A stretch of 28,513 nucleotides of DNA from a virus: the IMG/VR virus record IMGVR_UViG_3300031825_000230, positions 1 through 28,513 of that record, one strand, 5' to 3'. Every line of letters begins with the position of its first letter. Position 1 is the first letter of the stretch. Both the position numbers and the translations under genes were made by a program. The notes beneath the pieces are model-generated. The model was given only the letters and a program-made list of their open reading frames with translations. It did not search any database and was not told the DNA's origin. Below, piece after piece: positions 1 through 8,528 of this stretch.

Positions 1-864
1 CGTCGCTGGCTCGTCGTCGCTCGCGGTTGCATCCCGCCGCCGCGTGTGGCGGTCGTCGCCCTGCTGCTGGTCGCGGCGCTCGTTGGCTCCGTCGCCGCCC
101 AGACGCTCCCCGTCGCCCATTGGAAGATGGACGAGGCGAGCGGCAACCTCGTCGACGTCGTCAACGGTTACAACCTGGTTGAAACCAGCGGCACGATGGA
201 CGCCGCGACCGGCAAGGTCAACGGCGGGCGCGATTGGGAAGCGACGACAGACACCGAATATGCCGAGATCGCCGACAACGCGGATCTCTCGGGCGGTAAT
301 CGCACCTTCGGCGGCACATTTTGGGTGCGCCCAGAAACCGTCAGCGGCGTCATTGCCGACAAGGGCTGGCAGGCCGCGAGCGATTCGAGCCGCGAGTGGG
401 TGCTGTGGTTCAACACGACCACCACGATCCGCTGGACGATGCAGAACGGCGGCTTCGTCCGCGACCTCACGTCGACGACGCCGAGCATCTCGACCAGCAC
501 CTGGTATTTCGTCGCCTTCTGGTACGACGCCAATACCGACCTGATGAACCTGCAGATCAACAACGGGACGCCCGTCACGCAGGCCGACACGCTGGGGAGC
601 TTTGACGGGACGCGCTCGTTTCGACTGGGGGCGTCGCCCGGCCAAACGCTCTACATGGACGGCATTCTCGACGAGTTTAGCTGGTTCGCGGGCAACTTCC
701 CCGACTCGACGCAGCGCACCCTCATGTACAACTCCGGCAACGGCTTGGCCTATCCCTGGTCGAGCCAAACCGCTGTCCCGAAAATCCTGCTGCAGTTGTC
801 AGATCGGCTGCAGAAGCAAGAGCGCCACTTCGCCACTTACGGGGTCTACGCCTTAGCGCCATGA
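1..864 (+). CDS. LamG-like (concanavalin A fold) protein, left end open at window edge
   Basis: The reading frame is open from base 1; the first start-like codon is GTG at 46, with no Shine-Dalgarno, so the true start may lie outside the window. From the GTG it has 272 residues. Residues 1-18 form a hydrophobic signal-like segment ending VAAQ. The rest resembles a LamG/concanavalin A-like glycan-binding domain: it opens with VAHWKMDEASGN, typical of these domains, has aromatic-rich beta strands in the middle, and ends with MDGILDEFSWF near residues 204-214, the usual last strand. It overlaps the next gene by 4 nt (ATGA), so the two are co-transcribed. Next to a hydrolase-bearing tail-type protein and packaging genes, a role in binding host surface sugar is inferred. 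A secreted protein encoded by the phage or host is the alternative. Confidence 0.65.
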   Translation, partial: RRWLVVARGCIPPPRVAVVALLLVAALVGSVAAQTLPVAHWKMDEASGNLVDVVNGYNLVETSGTMDAATGKVNGGRDWEATTDTEYAEIADNADLSGGNRTFGGTFWVRPETVSGVIADKGWQAASDSSREWVLWFNTTTTIRWTMQNGGFVRDLTSTTPSISTSTWYFVAFWYDANTDLMNLQINNGTPVTQADTLGSFDGTRSFRLGASPGQTLYMDGILDEFSWFAGNFPDSTQRTLMYNSGNGLAYPWSSQTAVPKILLQLSDRLQKQERHFATYGVYALAP

Positions 865-3443
865 AATACCTAGCTTCCATTCTCGCTCTGTTGGTCGCCA
901 TGCCGGCGGCCTTCGCCGATCGCACCTACACCGCGGGCTCGACGGATAAGAGCGCCTACGTCCGCATCATTGACGCGACCGACGGCTCCGCCGAGACGGG
1001 CGTCACGAGCGCCACGAGCGGCCTGGACCTGGAATACGTTCGCACCGGCGCCGCGGCCGTCGACCTGACCGAAAGCGATCTTGGCTCGGCTGGGGCGGCT
1101 CACACTGATGGCGGCATCATTCACGTCGGCGGCGGACGCTATCGAGTTGACCTGCCCGACCTCGCCTTCCGCCCCGGAGTCCCCAACGTCGACGTGCAAG
1201 GCGTGGTGACGGGGATGATCGTCGTTCCCGAGACGATTAGCCTCGCGCCCGAGGCGCCGGCCCAAATTCCCGGCCTGCTGTTCTGGATCGAGCCGCGACT
1301 CGGCGGCCTCTACCAAGACTCGGCGGGGACCGCCACGCCCGCGACGGCGAACGACGACCCCGTCGGCTTTGCTCCCGATCTGTCGGGCAACGGCTTTAAC
1401 GCGACTCAAGCGACTGCCGGCAACCGCCCGCTGCGGAAGACGTCGGGCCTCAGTTCCGCCTACGTCAGCATGTTGTTCGATGGCAGCAACGACAACCTGA
1501 CGCTAGGGGCGACCGTCGGCAACATCCAAGGCAACGCGACCTCGACGCGCGTCTACGTCGTCCAGCCCGTGGCCGTCGATGGCTTCCGTATTCTCGGCTA
1601 CAAGGCCGGGCCGGTGAGCGACGACATTAACGCCGCGACGACGCTGTTCCCGAGCGGAACGGTCGGCGCGAGAGTGATTCGCGACGCTTACTCGGGATCT
1701 TCAGGGACCGGGCCGGGGGCAATCGCCGCCGCGACGCCCTACCTGATCGTCGTCCAGCAAAAGGTCGAGTACCTCGGCAACGGCACAACCGCGTCGAACA
1801 CGATGAAGATGATCCATGAGCGGATTTGGATCAACGGCCATTTGGCGAGCGACCAGTATCAGACCGCGACCGCGTGGAGCAACGCGACTGAATGGACGCT
1901 TGGCGGGGCCGGCGCGTCGTTCCCAACGACCGGCCATATGAGCTTGGCGTGCGCCTACGCGGGCGACGTGTCGGAAGATCAGTTGAACCTGCTGGGAACC
2001 TACGTTGCTAAAAACTACGGGATTGCCGTTGGCGACCATCGACCGCCGGCCCGTACCGGCCTGCCGATCGGGACGTTCTTCGTGGGCGACTCGCTCACCA
2101 AAGGCATCGGGGCCAGCGGACACCCTTGGCCGCTGACCGTCTCTCGGCTGCTTTCCGACAAGTTCGTGACCGTCCCGCATAATTTTGGGATTTCTGGCCT
2201 GAGCATCGTCGACGCCGATACGAACCTGCGGCCCGTGATGGTTCCGGGCGAGAACTTCGCGTTTTTCTTTTTGGGGACGAACCCCCTTGGCTCGGGGACG
2301 ACTGCCGCAACGGCCTACGCGCAACTGAAGGCCGAGTGCCAGGAGTCGGACGCGCTGAGGATACGGAACATCGTCATCACCATCCCCGACCGCAACGCGG
2401 GTTTCAGCGGGGGCATCGATACCGCCTCATTCGAGACGGCACGACAGGCGTTCAACGCCCTGGTTGTCGCCAACGCCGTGAGCGAAGGCTGGGCCGACTA
2501 CGTCATTGACATTGGTTCTAGCACGACGCAAGAGATCAACGGCGTGACGCATACGTTCACGCCGCTCAGCGACCCTAACGCCGCCAGCGATACAAACTAC
2601 TTTTCGGACGGGACGCACATTGCCATCAGCGGGCAAAACATCATCGCCGCGGCTGGAGCCGATGCGATTCGCGAGCTTGCCGGCGACACGACCAACCTAG
2701 CCAACCGAACGACGATCGTGGCTCTGCCTGCTGACGCTGCGCCCGGAGCATCGGGCGGCGTGCTGATCGCCGGAGCCAACGCGGCGACGACGTTCTCGAC
2801 GCTCACCTCTACCGGGGCGTTCACCATCAACGGGACAAGCATGGCCGCCCAAACGGGCGACAGCTTCGCTCGCATCGGGCCGACCGGAAGCGGGCTCACG
2901 ACGCTGGCCACGCAAGCCACGCTCAATAACGTGCAGACTACCGTCAATGCAACGTCCGCGGTGATGAGCGTGGCGGGGCCTGAGGTAACGTCGATCAAAG
3001 CGACGACCGACGCCCTTGATCCGCTGCTGCCTGCGACCACGATTGCGGCTGAAGCGGACCTAACTGGCATTGGCGGCACGTCCCAGCCACGCATCAACCG
3101 CAAGCCATCGCCATTTACCACGATCCAAGTCAGCCGCAGAGCAGACGGAACTTATAAATGCTATCCGCCCATCAGGCTCACTGCAGGCCCAGTCAATAAC
3201 GTCTATGCCTTCATTGATATGAGCCCTTTGTTCGGCAAGGAGGACTTCGTCGAGACGGTAGGCGAGGCCACAATCTCGGCAGGCAGTGTTACGCAGGGGG
3301 CAGAGAAAGGCCCTCGCGATTACTACGCGGTGACTGAGTTGGACGGCACAGTAGACGTTGACTGTGAGATCACATTGCCGGTGACGATGGAGAGTGGGAC
3401 GACTGTGGACGTGGTGTTCGATGTGGAGGTGTTGGGTGATTGA
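861..3443 (+). CDS. Multidomain tail-appendage-like protein with SGNH/GDSL hydrolase domain
   Basis: This is an 860-residue protein. Residues 1-19 look like a cleavable signal peptide (ends AAFA). Residues 20-125 form a beta-rich module of the kind common in phage fibre proteins (SAYVRIIDATDG, then YRVDLPD). Residues 135-385 resemble a concanavalin/LamG domain (PGLLFWIEP, DLSGNGFNATQ). Residues 400-605 are an SGNH/GDSL esterase-type hydrolase: block I GDSLT at 409-413, a GTNP block at 472-475 where the Asn is expected, and the catalytic Asp583-Gly-Thr-His586 block. A Thr/Ala-rich linker and a separate C-terminal beta domain (about 750-860) follow. Such hydrolases in phage tails usually remove ester groups (for example O-acetyl) from host glycans; the substrate here is unknown. 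ATGA overlap with the LamG gene suggests a shared appendage. The signal peptide is odd for a virion protein. Confidence 0.75.
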   Translation: MKYLASILALLVAMPAAFADRTYTAGSTDKSAYVRIIDATDGSAETGVTSATSGLDLEYVRTGAAAVDLTESDLGSAGAAHTDGGIIHVGGGRYRVDLPDLAFRPGVPNVDVQGVVTGMIVVPETISLAPEAPAQIPGLLFWIEPRLGGLYQDSAGTATPATANDDPVGFAPDLSGNGFNATQATAGNRPLRKTSGLSSAYVSMLFDGSNDNLTLGATVGNIQGNATSTRVYVVQPVAVDGFRILGYKAGPVSDDINAATTLFPSGTVGARVIRDAYSGSSGTGPGAIAAATPYLIVVQQKVEYLGNGTTASNTMKMIHERIWINGHLASDQYQTATAWSNATEWTLGGAGASFPTTGHMSLACAYAGDVSEDQLNLLGTYVAKNYGIAVGDHRPPARTGLPIGTFFVGDSLTKGIGASGHPWPLTVSRLLSDKFVTVPHNFGISGLSIVDADTNLRPVMVPGENFAFFFLGTNPLGSGTTAATAYAQLKAECQESDALRIRNIVITIPDRNAGFSGGIDTASFETARQAFNALVVANAVSEGWADYVIDIGSSTTQEINGVTHTFTPLSDPNAASDTNYFSDGTHIAISGQNIIAAAGADAIRELAGDTTNLANRTTIVALPADAAPGASGGVLIAGANAATTFSTLTSTGAFTINGTSMAAQTGDSFARIGPTGSGLTTLATQATLNNVQTTVNATSAVMSVAGPEVTSIKATTDALDPLLPATTIAAEADLTGIGGTSQPRINRKPSPFTTIQVSRRADGTYKCYPPIRLTAGPVNNVYAFIDMSPLFGKEDFVETVGEATISAGSVTQGAEKGPRDYYAVTELDGTVDVDCEITLPVTMESGTTVDVVFDVEVLGD

Positions 3444-3621
3444 AGCACGCATTAGCCTCACAATGACAGACGGTCGAGAGTTCGCATCGCGACTCGAATT
3501 GCCTTCGGATGAATACGACCAAGAGCAAGTGAAGTCGATCCTTGAGGCCCATTGGAGTGGCGTGGCGAGCGATGTGCTGCGATGCAAACGCCTTCCTGCT
3601 GACCCAAGCGCAAGGAGTTAG
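3436..3621 (+). CDS. Small hypothetical protein (61 aa)
   Basis: I place the start at GTG 3436 because GGAGGT at 3425-3430 sits five bases upstream, and the gene then overlaps the end of the hydrolase gene by 8 nt. The product begins VIEARISLTMTDGREF and is hydrophilic, with a predicted beta pair followed by a helix (DEYDQEQVKSILEAHW). There is no signal peptide or membrane segment. I do not recognise the family. Its placement directly behind the appendage gene suggests a small accessory or assembly factor, but this is only position-based. It is the last gene before the non-coding stretch that precedes the terminase genes. Confidence 0.6.
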   Translation: MIEARISLTMTDGREFASRLELPSDEYDQEQVKSILEAHWSGVASDVLRCKRLPADPSARS

Positions 3622-3653
3622 GGCGATGCTGACGCGACGTAAGTCCTTATGGA

Positions 3654-3700
3654 TGGGGGGGCCGGGGGGCCTTGGGTCCTTCCGGAACCACCCCGGGCAG
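3654..3700. other. G-rich non-coding element before terminase; candidate cos/packaging site
   Basis: The 116 nt between 3622 and 3737 carry no convincing gene. They contain runs of seven and six G separated by CC, the 8-bp palindrome TTCCGGAA at 3680-3687, and CCCGGG at 3691-3696. Phages with lambda-type terminases carry their cos site immediately upstream of the small terminase gene, which is where this lies. The sequence has no match to a known cos that I can name, so the assignment rests on position and unusual composition. Confidence 0.35.
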
Positions 3701-3737
3701 TGTGGCGTAGCCGCGATCAACCCACTTTTTTACACAC

Positions 3738-4301
3738 ATGGTTTGTAAGTCCGGTAGTAATAGCACCTTAGGTCAAGTCATTGGAACGCCTCCACCATAC
3801 GATCCGTCCGACGAGGCCTGGACGACTCTCCAAAAGCTCGCAAAGCAGCTTGGAATCGGTCGCGCCATGCTCGATCGCATCCGAACGCAATTTGGCCATC
3901 GATTTGAACACTCGACCGGCAGTGGACGTGCGGCACGGATTTATATCTACGCTCCACTCTGGTTGCCCGAGTGGGCTGCTTGGAAGAGCGATCCCAGACG
4001 GGTCAACGGAAAGCCTTCCGGAGGAATCGATCACAAGGACCGAAGGGAGCGGGCCAACGCCGACAAGGCCGAGCTTGAAGTCGAGAAGCTCCGCGGGGAG
4101 TTAGTTCACGTCAGCGACGTCCGGTATGGGTTGATGCGAATCGCGGACAAGCTCCGCGACAAGTTGGGCTTGTTGGGGCGATTCAGCACCGAGGCTCAAA
4201 GGATCATGGTTGACGCCCTCGACGAACTGGCAAAGGAAGGCGATTCGATCTTCGAAGTCAATGGCTACAGTCACGACCAAGCGACGGACGGCGAAGTATG
4301 A
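3738..4301 (+). CDS. Terminase small subunit (Nu1-like)
   Basis: This 187-residue protein lies directly before the large terminase gene. The N-terminal region (about residues 25-55) is helix-turn-helix-like: KLAKQLGIGRAMLDRIRTQF fits a DNA-recognition module. A basic stretch follows (KDRRERANADKAELEVEKLRGEL, about 98-120), then a long helical region. The KLRGELVHVSDVRYGL segment is typical of Nu1-type small terminases, where it links the DNA-binding part to the large-subunit contact region. The protein would bind the packaging site and load the large subunit. ATG 3738 has no clear Shine-Dalgarno. The gene overlaps the large subunit by 41 nt if that gene starts at 4261. Confidence 0.7.
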   Translation: MVCKSGSNSTLGQVIGTPPPYDPSDEAWTTLQKLAKQLGIGRAMLDRIRTQFGHRFEHSTGSGRAARIYIYAPLWLPEWAAWKSDPRRVNGKPSGGIDHKDRRERANADKAELEVEKLRGELVHVSDVRYGLMRIADKLRDKLGLLGRFSTEAQRIMVDALDELAKEGDSIFEVNGYSHDQATDGEV

Positions 4302-6321
4302 GGCGTTTGCGGACTTCTTCGTTCGTTGCCGCCCGCGGATTCCGTTGTCGCATCGTGAGTTTGCCGAGAGATTCATCCGATTGGCGACTGGCCCCTATGC
4401 CGGGCAGCCGTTCCGCGTCGATCGCCAGCCGTTCACGGGCCTTCTATTCGACGAACTGGACTCGGGCCGGTGGCCGGAGATTCACATTACGGGGCCGTCG
4501 CAGTCGAGCAAGACGCTCTCTGGATTCGTGATTCCAACCCTCCGCGACGTGGTTGAACTGAAAGAAGACGTGTTGATTGGCGTTCCGGAAGCAGACATGG
4601 CAGCGGACAAGTGGGATAAGGATTTCCTGCCCACGCTGCGAGAGTCCCCGGATCTGATGTGGCTGATTCCGGACAAAGGCCCGGGCAGCCGTGGCGGACG
4701 CATCAAAGACCGCGTGACGCTTGGCAATGGCGTCGATATCAAGATCATGTCCCGCGGCGGTCAGGATACCGCAAAGGCCGGCTACACTGCCCGTCGAATC
4801 CGCGTGACAGAGTCCGCCGGCTTCTCTCAAGCCGCCGAGGCGAGTGTGGAGGCTGATCCGCTCCGGCAGCTGAAGGCTCGGCAACGATCGTTTCGGCGTG
4901 CCGAGCGGAGCCTGATCGTGGAAGGAACGATCACGGTCGAGGAAGAGTTGCCGTACCGGGCGCGCGGAAATGACGATGACGACAAGCTAATCAGCACTCG
5001 CTCGCGAATTGTGTCGCCCTGCCCGTTCTGCGGAGAGTACATCTGCCCCGGTCGCAATCATTTAGTCGGCTGGCAGGATGCTGAAACGGAGCAAGAGGCG
5101 ACTGATCGGGCGTGTTTTATCTGCCCGGCATGCTCGAAGCTCATCAACGACGAGATGCGACGCGCTTCGATGGCGGAATGCCGTCTTGTTCATTGGGGGC
5201 AGTCGGTCGACAAGAACGGCCGAGTTGTCGGCGACCTACCGCCGACTTCGACGCTGTGGTTCCAGTGGCACGCCTGGCACAACTTGCTGCTGGACGCGGC
5301 CGACACGGCGATTGACGAATGGAAAGCCTCGCAACTCGAAGAAGGGACGGCTGAGCGCGAAAACGCCGAGAAGGAACTGTGTCAGTTTGCTCATAGCGTT
5401 CCGTTTAAGTCGAAGCTGGCTGAAAACGAGCCCTTGAGCGCGCAAGTCGTCCGCAAGCGAACCGACGAGTGGCGGAAGAATCTGCTGCCGGCGGATACGG
5501 TGAAGGTCACGATCGGCGTCGACGTCGGCGATTGGACGGCTTGGTGGGTCGCCGTCGCGTTTCGCGAGAACGGCCAATTGCACGTTCCGGCCTATGGCGC
5601 CTTTGACGTGAAGCGGCAGGACAACGACGAGCTCGCAACCAGAATTATTCGGTCGTTGACGGAGTTCAATGAGTCGACTGTGCTGGCGGGCTTCCCCGTA
5701 GAAGGCAGTGACGGCCTTCGGTTGCCCGACGGCGTCGGCGTCGACATTGGTCACATGCCGGACGAGGTCACTGCTGCGGTGCGAACGTTCGGCCGGGGCT
5801 GGAGCAATCGCTGGAAGCCGATGCGCGGCCGCGGCGGTTCGCGGCGCCAAGTCGGCAAGAACAACGGCGGCTACAACCATCCGATGCAGGTGAGCCAGGC
5901 CCGTCCGCTGGTGGGCAATCAGTGGTTCGCGGAGCTGAACCTCCACCGGCGGCTGTTCGAAGTCACCTTCAACGCCGATTACTGGCTCTTGCACATGCAA
6001 GATCGCCTGCGCGCGACGCCCGGCAGCAAGGGGGCGCTGACGCTCTACAAAAAGGACATGCCCAACGAGCATGATCGCGTTTCGAATCATTGGACCGCCG
6101 AGCAATTGAAGCGAAGTTGGGACCCAACCAAGGGCGGATTGGTCGAAAAGTGGGTCAAAAACGGCCAAAACCACCTTGGGGACGCCCTCAAAATGGCCCT
6201 TGTGATGGGCGACATTCACGGCTATCGGCTTCGCGAAATTGCCGAACCCGAGCCAATTCAGGTGCCGGAAAACGACACCTCAGACTCGCCGAGCGACTTC
6301 TACGCGAGGTTGATGCAATGA
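4261..6321 (+). CDS. Terminase large subunit, GpA family
   Basis: This is the ATP-driven DNA packaging motor and nuclease, 686 residues from ATG 4261; a TTG at 4210 would add 17. After an N-terminal segment (FRVDRQPFTGLLFDEL) there is a Walker A-like GPSQSSKT at about 78-85, the form used by GpA terminases. A Cys-rich stretch (CPFCGEYIC, then CFICPACSKLI) could bind zinc. The C-terminal half has the nuclease-like TIGVDVGDWTAWW strand and later acidic residues (DGVGVDIGHMPDEV). Length fits lambda gpA-type proteins (about 640-700). ATG 4261 is preferred because it keeps the usual GpA N-terminus and reduces overlap with the small subunit. It ends in an ATGA overlap with the zinc-ribbon gene. Confidence 0.9.
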   Translation: MATVTTKRRTAKYEAFADFFVRCRPRIPLSHREFAERFIRLATGPYAGQPFRVDRQPFTGLLFDELDSGRWPEIHITGPSQSSKTLSGFVIPTLRDVVELKEDVLIGVPEADMAADKWDKDFLPTLRESPDLMWLIPDKGPGSRGGRIKDRVTLGNGVDIKIMSRGGQDTAKAGYTARRIRVTESAGFSQAAEASVEADPLRQLKARQRSFRRAERSLIVEGTITVEEELPYRARGNDDDDKLISTRSRIVSPCPFCGEYICPGRNHLVGWQDAETEQEATDRACFICPACSKLINDEMRRASMAECRLVHWGQSVDKNGRVVGDLPPTSTLWFQWHAWHNLLLDAADTAIDEWKASQLEEGTAERENAEKELCQFAHSVPFKSKLAENEPLSAQVVRKRTDEWRKNLLPADTVKVTIGVDVGDWTAWWVAVAFRENGQLHVPAYGAFDVKRQDNDELATRIIRSLTEFNESTVLAGFPVEGSDGLRLPDGVGVDIGHMPDEVTAAVRTFGRGWSNRWKPMRGRGGSRRQVGKNNGGYNHPMQVSQARPLVGNQWFAELNLHRRLFEVTFNADYWLLHMQDRLRATPGSKGALTLYKKDMPNEHDRVSNHWTAEQLKRSWDPTKGGLVEKWVKNGQNHLGDALKMALVMGDIHGYRLREIAEPEPIQVPENDTSDSPSDFYARLMQ

Positions 6322-6635
6322 GCGTAGGACTCACACGCGCTGCTGGGCCGGATTGCCCGAAATGCGGCTGCAATGCGACGGCGATCGTTGAGGCGGGGCA
6401 GACACCCGCACCGTGGGCTAAGTTCGCGTGCGACTTCTGCGAGCATCGCTTCAGCATTGGACGCATTCCGCCGCCAGGCCCGACGGTCAACGGCGTCGTC
6501 TACACAACGACTCGCTGCGAATGCCCCAATCCTGGTTGCAAGGCGAAGAACCCCCGCGTTACCAGCACGGTCGGCAAGTATCGCTGGCACAAGTGCGACG
6601 CCTGCGGACAGACATTCAAGAGCGTGGAAGGCTGA
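6318..6635 (+). CDS. Small double zinc-ribbon-like protein (105 aa)
   Basis: ATG 6318 overlaps the terminase stop (ATGA). The protein carries paired cysteines: CPKC near the start, then CDFC about 25 residues later, then CEC/CK, and finally CDAC close to the C-terminus. This pattern suggests two zinc-ribbon folds in tandem. The last unit (YRWHKCDACGQTFKSVEG) is a classic ribbon end. Function is unknown; zinc ribbons usually bind nucleic acid or protein partners. Its location between terminase and portal suggests a packaging or head-assembly role, but a regulatory role is equally possible. A terminator hairpin follows the gene after about 20 nt. Confidence 0.7.
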   Translation: MSVGLTRAAGPDCPKCGCNATAIVEAGQTPAPWAKFACDFCEHRFSIGRIPPPGPTVNGVVYTTTRCECPNPGCKAKNPRVTSTVGKYRWHKCDACGQTFKSVEG

Positions 6636-6640
6636 TTCTA

Positions 6641-6655
6641 TTACAGTCGCTGTAA
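6641..6655. repeat. Perfect 6-bp inverted repeat
   Basis: TTACAG and CTGTAA flank a three-base TCG spacer. The repeat lies just after the zinc-ribbon gene and just before the terminator hairpin. It could be a small operator or part of a larger RNA structure together with the terminator. Confidence 0.35.
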
Positions 6656-6657
6656 AC

Positions 6658-6690
6658 AAGCCGCCTTTTGGGGCGGCTTTTCTTTTTACT
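6658..6690 (+). terminator. Rho-independent terminator
   Basis: AAGCCGCC (6658-6665) pairs perfectly with GGCGGCTT (6672-6679) across a six-base loop, followed by a T-rich tail (TTCTTTTT). It lies between the terminase/zinc-ribbon genes and the portal block, so it would split or attenuate the structural operon. Confidence 0.8.
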
Positions 6691-6698
6691 ATTCGGTC

Positions 6699-6989
6699 AT
6701 GGCCAGCACTGCGGACCTGATCGCGACCGTTGAGCAACTGCGCCTCGACGCAGTCACGCTGGTTGCAGCAGCTGACTACGCCGCGGCTTATATCAAGTTG
6801 TTGGCGATCAAAACGTTCATTGATACGGGCGTTATCAGCCAAGAGAAGGACGGCCATCGCTTTGATTTCCGCGACTTCGAAACGCTGATGGTGCGAGTTG
6901 AGCGCGAGAGGGACTTAACGGCTGATCATCGCGTCCTCCGAATGATTCGAGTGAATAGCAAGCGCCCCAGCGGCTGCGAATGCGACTAA
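6699..6989 (+). CDS. Small helical phage protein upstream of portal (head-tail joining gpW position)
   Basis: This 96-residue protein starts 9 nt after the terminator tail and ends right against the portal start. It is mostly helical (STADLIATVEQLRLDAVTLVAAADYAAAYIKLLAIK), then has a FDFRDFETLMVRVERERDL segment. Position between terminase and portal matches lambda gpW and similar joining proteins, which complete the head before tail attachment; gpW itself is shorter (68 residues). No diagnostic motif is visible, so the role rests on gene order. The start codon has no visible Shine-Dalgarno, and a promoter downstream of the terminator could serve it. Confidence 0.5.
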   Translation: MASTADLIATVEQLRLDAVTLVAAADYAAAYIKLLAIKTFIDTGVISQEKDGHRFDFRDFETLMVRVERERDLTADHRVLRMIRVNSKRPSGCECD

Positions 6990-8528
6990 ATGGGAATTAC
7001 CGCCACTATCTCAAGGCTCTTCAGCCGGAAGCCGTCGCCAGTCGACGACGCCCCGGCCGGCAAGGGCATTGAGATCATGCCGGCGGAGAAACTGCGACGG
7101 TTCCAAGCCGCGCAGCCGACGCGGCTGAACCGCGAGCAGTTCGCGCAGGCTCACGGCGAGTCGATTAACACCGATTTGGCCGGCGATTTGCCAGTTTTGC
7201 AGGCTCGGTGCGCGTTCGAATTCTCCAGCAATCCGCTCTTCGAAGGCGTCGTCAACACGTTCAAAGACGACGTCGTAGGGCGCAACGGCCCGCTTTTGCA
7301 GGTTAATAGCGACAACGACGCCTTTAATGAGGCCGTCGAGTCAGCGTTCAAGGTCGTGATGGCTGATCCTGATCCTTCACACCGCTTTGGCGGCGTGGAG
7401 GTGATGAAGACGTGGGTTCACGGGCTCCTGCTCGCCGGTTCCTACGTCAACGTCAACGCGAACGTGCGCCGTCCCACTTCGCCGATCACCTACGGCTGGC
7501 GAACGGTTCACGCGCGGCGCCTCGCTTCGCCCGCTCAACTCACCGGCGATCCTAATGTCGCGTTCGGCGTCCGCCTCAATCCGAAAACCGGCGAGGCGGT
7601 TGAATACTACATCGACAAGCCGCAGCAACTCGGCGCGTACACGCTATCGAACGGCGACTACGAAACCATCCCCGCAGCCGCCGTTCAGCACTGCTTTATT
7701 CCGATCGAACCGGAACAATTGACCGGCTACCCGATGCTGACCAGCGCGCTGGAAACGGCGTGCGATCTTCGGCAGTACGACCAATATGTGATGAAGGCTG
7801 CAAAGAACGCCGCGGGCCTCGCCGTCGGTCTTCAGTCGCAAGGCGCCGATGCGCAGATCAATCCAGACCCGATCGACAGCACCTGCGTCGACTTCGAACC
7901 GGACATGATCAACGTCGCTCCGAAAGGGTGGCAGTTTACCGGCCTGAATCCAACGCAGCCCGGCGCGATGTACACCGAATTCCGCCATGAGCGAGGCGCG
8001 GAACTCGGCAGACCAATTCACATGCCGATGCTCGTGGTCTTCCTGACCGCCGCGGACGCAAACTTTTCGTCAGCGCAGTACGAGGGGACGGTTTACTGCG
8101 ATGGCGTCGCCGGCATTCAGGGCTTCATCGAACGCCGAAGCATGACGCCGATCGTCAACGGGATCATCGCCGAGCTCGTTCTCAAGGGCATGGTGGGGAT
8201 TCCGAAGAAGTTCGATCTCGTGTGGACCTGGAATGTCCCCGCGCACGCGAACATCGAGAAGTTCGTATCGGCCATTCGCATGATGATCGAGGACGGTTTG
8301 ATCTCACAGGCGCAAGCCGCCGCCAAGCTCGGCCTGGACTGGGAAAAGGTTCAAGCCTCCCGTGAGCGATGTGCCAAGGACAACGAGGATAAGAAGCTTC
8401 CGCCCGCTCCGGCCAACGCCGGCAGCGCCGGATCGATCGCAAAAGAAGACGAAGAGGCGGACGCGAAGCCGCCCAGCAAGAAACCACCCGCGAAAAAGCC
8501 CAATGCCCGCTTTAGCGTCACGCATTGA
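6990..8528 (+). CDS. Portal protein (lambda/gpB type)
   Basis: This 512-residue protein would form the ring through which DNA enters and leaves the head. It follows the stop of the joining-type gene directly. Recognisable family features include an early RFQAAQPTRLNREQFAQAHGE segment, an ALETACDLRQYDQYVMKAAKNAAGLAV helix, NVAPKGWQFTGLNPTQPGAMYTEF in the middle, and ANFSSAQYEGTVYCDGVAGIQ, where lambda-type portals have their NYSS-like motif. The C-terminus is Lys/Pro/Ala-rich and disordered (KPPSKKPPAKKP). Length matches the family. The protease gene overlaps its last 26 nt. Confidence 0.9.
   Translation: MGITATISRLFSRKPSPVDDAPAGKGIEIMPAEKLRRFQAAQPTRLNREQFAQAHGESINTDLAGDLPVLQARCAFEFSSNPLFEGVVNTFKDDVVGRNGPLLQVNSDNDAFNEAVESAFKVVMADPDPSHRFGGVEVMKTWVHGLLLAGSYVNVNANVRRPTSPITYGWRTVHARRLASPAQLTGDPNVAFGVRLNPKTGEAVEYYIDKPQQLGAYTLSNGDYETIPAAAVQHCFIPIEPEQLTGYPMLTSALETACDLRQYDQYVMKAAKNAAGLAVGLQSQGADAQINPDPIDSTCVDFEPDMINVAPKGWQFTGLNPTQPGAMYTEFRHERGAELGRPIHMPMLVVFLTAADANFSSAQYEGTVYCDGVAGIQGFIERRSMTPIVNGIIAELVLKGMVGIPKKFDLVWTWNVPAHANIEKFVSAIRMMIEDGLISQAQAAAKLGLDWEKVQASRERCAKDNEDKKLPPAPANAGSAGSIAKEDEEADAKPPSKKPPAKKPNARFSVTH

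Noticed and set aside
3625-3747. A 40-codon frame through the G-rich element before the terminase
   Set aside because: Gly/Pro content follows from the G runs; no ribosome site, no conserved look, and it overlaps the terminase start.
5236-6219. Long minus-strand open frame (327 codons) within the large terminase gene
   Set aside because: It lies wholly inside a well-recognised GpA terminase on the other strand; its protein is Arg/Gln/Val-rich without motifs, as GC-rich shadow frames typically are.
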